Program-made: the position numbers and the translations under genes
Source of the DNA: Phaeodactylibacter xiamenensis
Lineage (GTDB): Bacteria > Bacteroidota > Bacteroidia > Chitinophagales > Saprospiraceae
DNA: 64,000 bases
Assembly: GCF_000759025.1 (NCBI RefSeq)
Contig: NZ_JPOS01000006.1
Coordinates: forward strand, 1-64,000
Direction of reading: 5' to 3'
Shown: positions 62,958 to 64,000 of the stretch, one piece after another
Position numbering within the stretch: position 1 is the stretch's first letter
Layout of the letters: each line of letters starts with the position of its first letter
Notes under the pieces: generated by a model
Database searches by the model: none
What the model was told of the DNA's origin: nothing
Seen by the model: only the letters and a program-made list of their open reading frames with translations

Positions 62958-64000
62958 TTACCCCAAAAGAGGGGTGGCTAGCCCGTTTGGCGGCCCAATT
63001 GCAGGGACATAGGCTTTGAGCCTTTGCACCTCTTGAAAAGCCGCCCTGAGGGCATTGACATAAATTTTGGTTTTTAGGGCAAAGTGGTTGGTCTGCTCTT
63101 TTGCAGACAGCAGTTCGAGTTTAGTCCAGGCAATCATGGCAGCAAAAACATGGTTGCACTGGGATGTCTCGTGCTTGGTGGGGGACTTTTCCAGCCCCAC
63201 GTTTTGTTTGAGCGATTTGTGGAATACCTCCACTCCCCAGCGTGTCCCGTAGGTTGTGCAGATAGCTGGGCCGCTTAGCTCCAGATCGTTGGTGACCAGG
63301 TACAAGTCTCCAGTTGAGCCGTCTTGGTTTATAAAGACCTGTTTGACCAGCTGGACTTGGAAGTCCAGCCCTTTAAGGTAAACAGTAATGGCCTGGCCTG
63401 CTTGCAGTTCTAGCCCGTCGACTCGGTGGAACTTGCCTTCCAGTTTGTCTTCCATGGTAAGGGCAGCCTTGCGGTTGCTCTTTAAGGCACTGATAAAATG
63501 CTTGCCCAGCTCATAGTGCACGAACTCAAAGTTCTCCTTGGCAGCAAACCAAGTGTCCCAGACCACATAGCGGAAGGGCACGCGGTTGTATTTGACAAGT
63601 GCAAAAAGCTGGTCGCGCAGCATCTCGTTCTTGCTGCGGGGGCTGCGCTTCTTTACCTGCCCGCTTTTGGTATCCACGTATTCTTGCGACTTGCGCACGA
63701 TCTCAAAAGCAACAGGCAGCTCTATGCCCTGTGGGCTCTGGTAAAGGAAATTCAGGATGTTGATCCCTTTGGTGTGCCCCGCTTTCGGCTTCTTGGAGTG
63801 GTCCCAGTGCCAAGTGACCACTTCATTCTCCGTAGAGTGCGGCTTCTCCTCGATCGTGTCATCTATCTTGATGACCGCGTCCGGGTGCTCCACTTTACGT
63901 ACCAAAGGCTTTATGCAACGCCAATAGTCCTTTGCCGTGAAGGCTTCCTGCCCTAAAAAACGGCTGATCTTGTCATGGCTCAGTGCCTGATCGGTCAGCT
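62958..64000 (-). mobile_element. IS4/IS701-like transposase (5' end outside window)
   Basis: At least 347 residues visible; the frame is open to the window edge (LSHDKISRFLGQEAFTAKDYW upstream of the longest ATG-like start). DDE residues fit the family: IKIDDTIEEKP (D), YVVWDTWFAAKENFEF (D) and RWGVEVFHKSLKQ (E). The pattern HDK..RFL, DDT..EKP and WH.DHSK is typical of IS701/IS4-group transposases in Bacteroidota. Its C-terminal end is intact. The inverted ends are not identified. Confidence 0.82.

Overview
The window looks like chromosomal DNA from a marine-type Bacteroidota, probably near Saprospirales (Lewinella/Phaeodactylibacter-like). The grounds are several secreted proteins ending in type A or type B type IX secretion (T9SS) sorting domains, PKD, CUB-like, YCF48 and thrombospondin-3 modules, Bacteroidota-style promoters (TTG-N20-TAnnTTTG), and few Shine-Dalgarno sequences. 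The genus is inferred, not shown.

Layout. 1-7.5 kb is a cluster of T9SS cargo genes separated by hairpin terminators, with debris of dead genes between them (a cyclodeaminase tail at 2.0 kb and an unknown remnant at 5.4 kb). 7.6-15.5 kb holds a flavin monooxygenase, a small secreted protein and two tandem M1 aminopeptidases whose catalytic halves are almost identical while their C-terminal halves have diverged. 15.5-30.6 kb is mostly housekeeping: a PadR/PspC operon, Ppx/GppA, a SerA-like dehydrogenase, CvpA, MscS, an FKBP-TPR protein, RnpA, DUF3276, RadC, an ABC exporter, an M14-type deacylase and a GNAT. 31-39 kb carries a subtilase, TrhO, an LLM oxidoreductase, an AT-rich PIN toxin-antitoxin pair, a sodium:solute symporter and an eight-copy 118-bp tandem repeat. 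39-53 kb has a 1626-residue PKD/CUB adhesin-like protein, a Fic enzyme with a three-copy palindromic operator-like array, an SDR, a DUF3667 protein, a MITE-like element, a hemerythrin, an internally deleted hydrolase, an alpha/beta hydrolase and a large reprolysin-like metalloprotease.

53.4-64 kb is an accessory region. It starts at a tRNA-Gln with its own promoter and terminator, then a broken ISL3-type transposase tail, and a type I restriction-modification operon read leftwards: hsdM, truncated rhuM, GIY-YIG, hsdS, GxxExxY, hsdR. It ends in about 1.6 kb of AT-rich non-coding DNA with a 194-bp inverted-repeat element and an IS4/IS701-like transposase that runs off the window.

Most promising to follow up: the Fic operator array, the TAEL repeats and CACGAAAG repeats in hsdS, the M1 gene-conversion tract, the 118-bp array, the two non-autonomous inverted-repeat elements, and the change in base composition inside two T9SS genes. 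I did not see a clearly new multi-gene system. The closest is the unusual cargo of the type I RM operon.
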